Shown: in pieces, positions 5,100-6,160 of the stretch | Layout of the letters: each line of letters opens with the position of its first letter | Numbering within the stretch: the first letter of the stretch is position 1 | Assembly (NCBI GenBank): GCA_002778645.1 | Contig: PFAQ01000027.1 | Location: forward strand, 1-6,160 | Direction: 5' to 3' | DNA: 6,160 nt | Origin: Candidatus Falkowbacteria bacterium CG10_big_fil_rev_8_21_14_0_10_39_9 | GTDB lineage: Bacteria; Patescibacteriota; Patescibacteriia; Patescibacteriales; UBA12465 | Program-made: the position numbers and the translations under genes | Notes under the pieces: model-generated | Seen by the model: only the letters and a program-made list of their open reading frames with translations | Database searches by the model: none | Told to the model about the DNA's origin: nothing

Positions 5100-6160
5100 T
5101 TATTTATCTTTATTTAACGGTTGATTATAGACCCACAAAGCCGCCAACAGCACCCAGGTAATACCTAGAGGATGGTTGGTGTAAGGCGTAAAGATATTGG
5201 CCACTACTAAAGCGATAACACTGAGCGATACAGCAATCTCTTTGAATCCAGCTCGCTTGATAATTAAAAACAACAAATACAAATAAGCCACCAACCCCAA
5301 AATTCCCAACTTGACCCAGACATCAAGCCAGCCCCATTCAAAGGAGTAAGTGGTATACATTTGATCGGCGGTCGTTTCAGCTACCCGCGGATCGCTTGAT
5401 TTGTAGGTTACCAGAGCCCCAAAGCCAGAACCGATAATTGGATGCTCAGCTAATTTCACTTTTAAGGCATCTAGCAAGGCCCAGCGCGAAGAAATAGCCG
5501 ATTCATTCTGACCTAAGTTAGCTCGATCAGTAAACAAAGATAAATCAAAATTGCCCGACACTGGGGGCAGTGGAAATTTAGCGACCGCAAAGACCAAAGC
5601 CAAAGATAAAACTAATAAAATAACATAACGACCAGAATGAATTAAGGCCGCCTTGATTCCCTTTTGCTTCCAGATAAATAACAGCATTAAAGCTAATATC
5701 GCCAGCAGGGCCAACCAGAAACTACGCGACATGGAAACAATTATTCCCGCCCAACATAAAACTAATATTGTCCAGGTCCCCCACGAATTTTTTTTATGAA
5801 ATTTTAAATCTAAAAATGGAATAATCAATAACAAAAAAATATGTGACTGAAAAAATATTCTAAAAAACCCTCCTGGCGCTGGCGTTATTTCTCCCACCCC
5901 ACTAAGTCTCACCCAGCGGTATAAGTCCGGTAAAATACTGGGCACATTATGAGTAAAAAAATATAAGAGTAAAAGAGTTTTGAGTGCCAACCAGGTCACG
6001 ATGATTACTAAAATCTGGCGCAGTCTAAGCCAATTATCCGCTCGTCCGTCACTTATCATAAAAACCTCATAAAAAGGAAAGAATAAAGAAAAATACAACC
6101 AGCCATTAAAATCAAAAAATAAATCAGCTAATCCATTACCCTTAAACCAGCCGTTTACAA
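5100..6160 (-). CDS. O-antigen ligase/polymerase (Wzy/WaaL)-like membrane protein, 5' end outside window
   Basis: This is the C-terminal part of a polytopic inner-membrane protein of the Wzy_C/WaaL type, which joins or polymerises lipid-linked glycans on the outer face of the membrane. Visible signatures are SMSRSFWLALLAI (codons at about 5732-5694), a typical family helix; SSRWALLDALK followed by AEHPIIGSGFG (about 5492-5418), with the Arg and His-Pro-x-x-Gly pattern of the large extracytoplasmic loop; and a hydrophobic WVKLGILGLVAYLYLLFL helix after it. At least seven further hydrophobic segments are present. The first methionine-like start in this frame is a TTG at 6098, but the frame stays open to the window edge. 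The upstream residues (KGNGLADLFFDFNGW) read as family-like protein, so the real start is beyond 6160 and the gene is partial here. It stops with TAA 2 bp before the membrane-fused spermidine-synthase-like gene, indicating one operon. Ligase, polymerase or protein O-glycosyltransferase roles cannot be separated from sequence alone. Confidence 0.8.
   Translation of the reverse strand, partial: VNGWFKGNGLADLFFDFNGWLYFSLFFPFYEVFMISDGRADNWLRLRQILVIIVTWLALKTLLLLYFFTHNVPSILPDLYRWVRLSGVGEITPAPGGFFRIFFQSHIFLLLIIPFLDLKFHKKNSWGTWTILVLCWAGIIVSMSRSFWLALLAILALMLLFIWKQKGIKAALIHSGRYVILLVLSLALVFAVAKFPLPPVSGNFDLSLFTDRANLGQNESAISSRWALLDALKVKLAEHPIIGSGFGALVTYKSSDPRVAETTADQMYTTYSFEWGWLDVWVKLGILGLVAYLYLLFLIIKRAGFKEIAVSLSVIALVVANIFTPYTNHPLGITWVLLAALWVYNQPLNKDK

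Noticed and set aside
192..5102. Recoded UGA (as in Gracilibacteria/SR1)
   Set aside because: All genes read through as complete family-length proteins with the standard code and end in TAA or TAG; no in-frame TGA is needed.
1..6160. Mobile element, CRISPR array, phage or defence island
   Set aside because: There are no transposase or integrase genes, no regularly spaced repeats, no terminal inverted repeats and no defence-type domains. All genes are housekeeping, transport or surface genes on one strand.

Overview
The window is an ordinary, fully unidirectional stretch of a bacterial chromosome. All five protein genes and one tRNA gene lie on the minus strand, so the genes are read from right to left. 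Base composition is moderately AT-rich. The genes end in TAA or TAG and none needs a non-standard code. The tRNA lacks an encoded CCA end. No start codon visible here has a clear Shine-Dalgarno sequence. The LysRS carries a divergent set of class II motifs. Together these features suggest an uncultivated Patescibacteria/CPR-type bacterium, perhaps Parcubacteria-like. That placement is an inference from overall appearance and was not tested by any search.

Layout in order of transcription. From the right edge (6160) to 5100 is the 3' part of a polytopic membrane protein of the O-antigen ligase/polymerase (Wzy/WaaL) type; its reading frame is still open at the edge, so its true start lies outside. 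Two bases later begins a 494-residue protein with seven predicted membrane segments joined to a spermidine-synthase-like Rossmann domain (5097-3613). These two genes look like the end of one operon. An 83-bp AT-rich spacer holds a plausible sigma70-type promoter (3575-3603). It is followed by greA (3529-3065) and lysS (3059-1575), separated by only 5 bp. A good intrinsic terminator follows lysS (1524-1561).

Next comes a promoter-like sequence almost touching the start of an NRAMP-family metal transporter gene (1481-192). Its TM1 and TM6 substrate motifs differ from the canonical DPGN and MPH. Last is tRNA-Gln(CTG) (123-53), followed by a GAAA-loop terminator hairpin (18-41).

Functionally this is housekeeping (transcript cleavage factor, lysyl-tRNA synthetase, tRNA-Gln), metal uptake and probable cell-surface polysaccharide chemistry. 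I see no mobile element, CRISPR array, phage gene, toxin-antitoxin pair or defence system. There is no gene-free stretch longer than 300 bases; the longest spacers are about 93, 83 and 68 bp. I did not find a new biological system. The points most worth a second look are the altered NRAMP ion-site motifs, the apparent absence of Shine-Dalgarno sequences with a promoter nearly abutting a start codon, and the polyamine-synthase-like fusion that seems to lack aminopropyltransferase residues.
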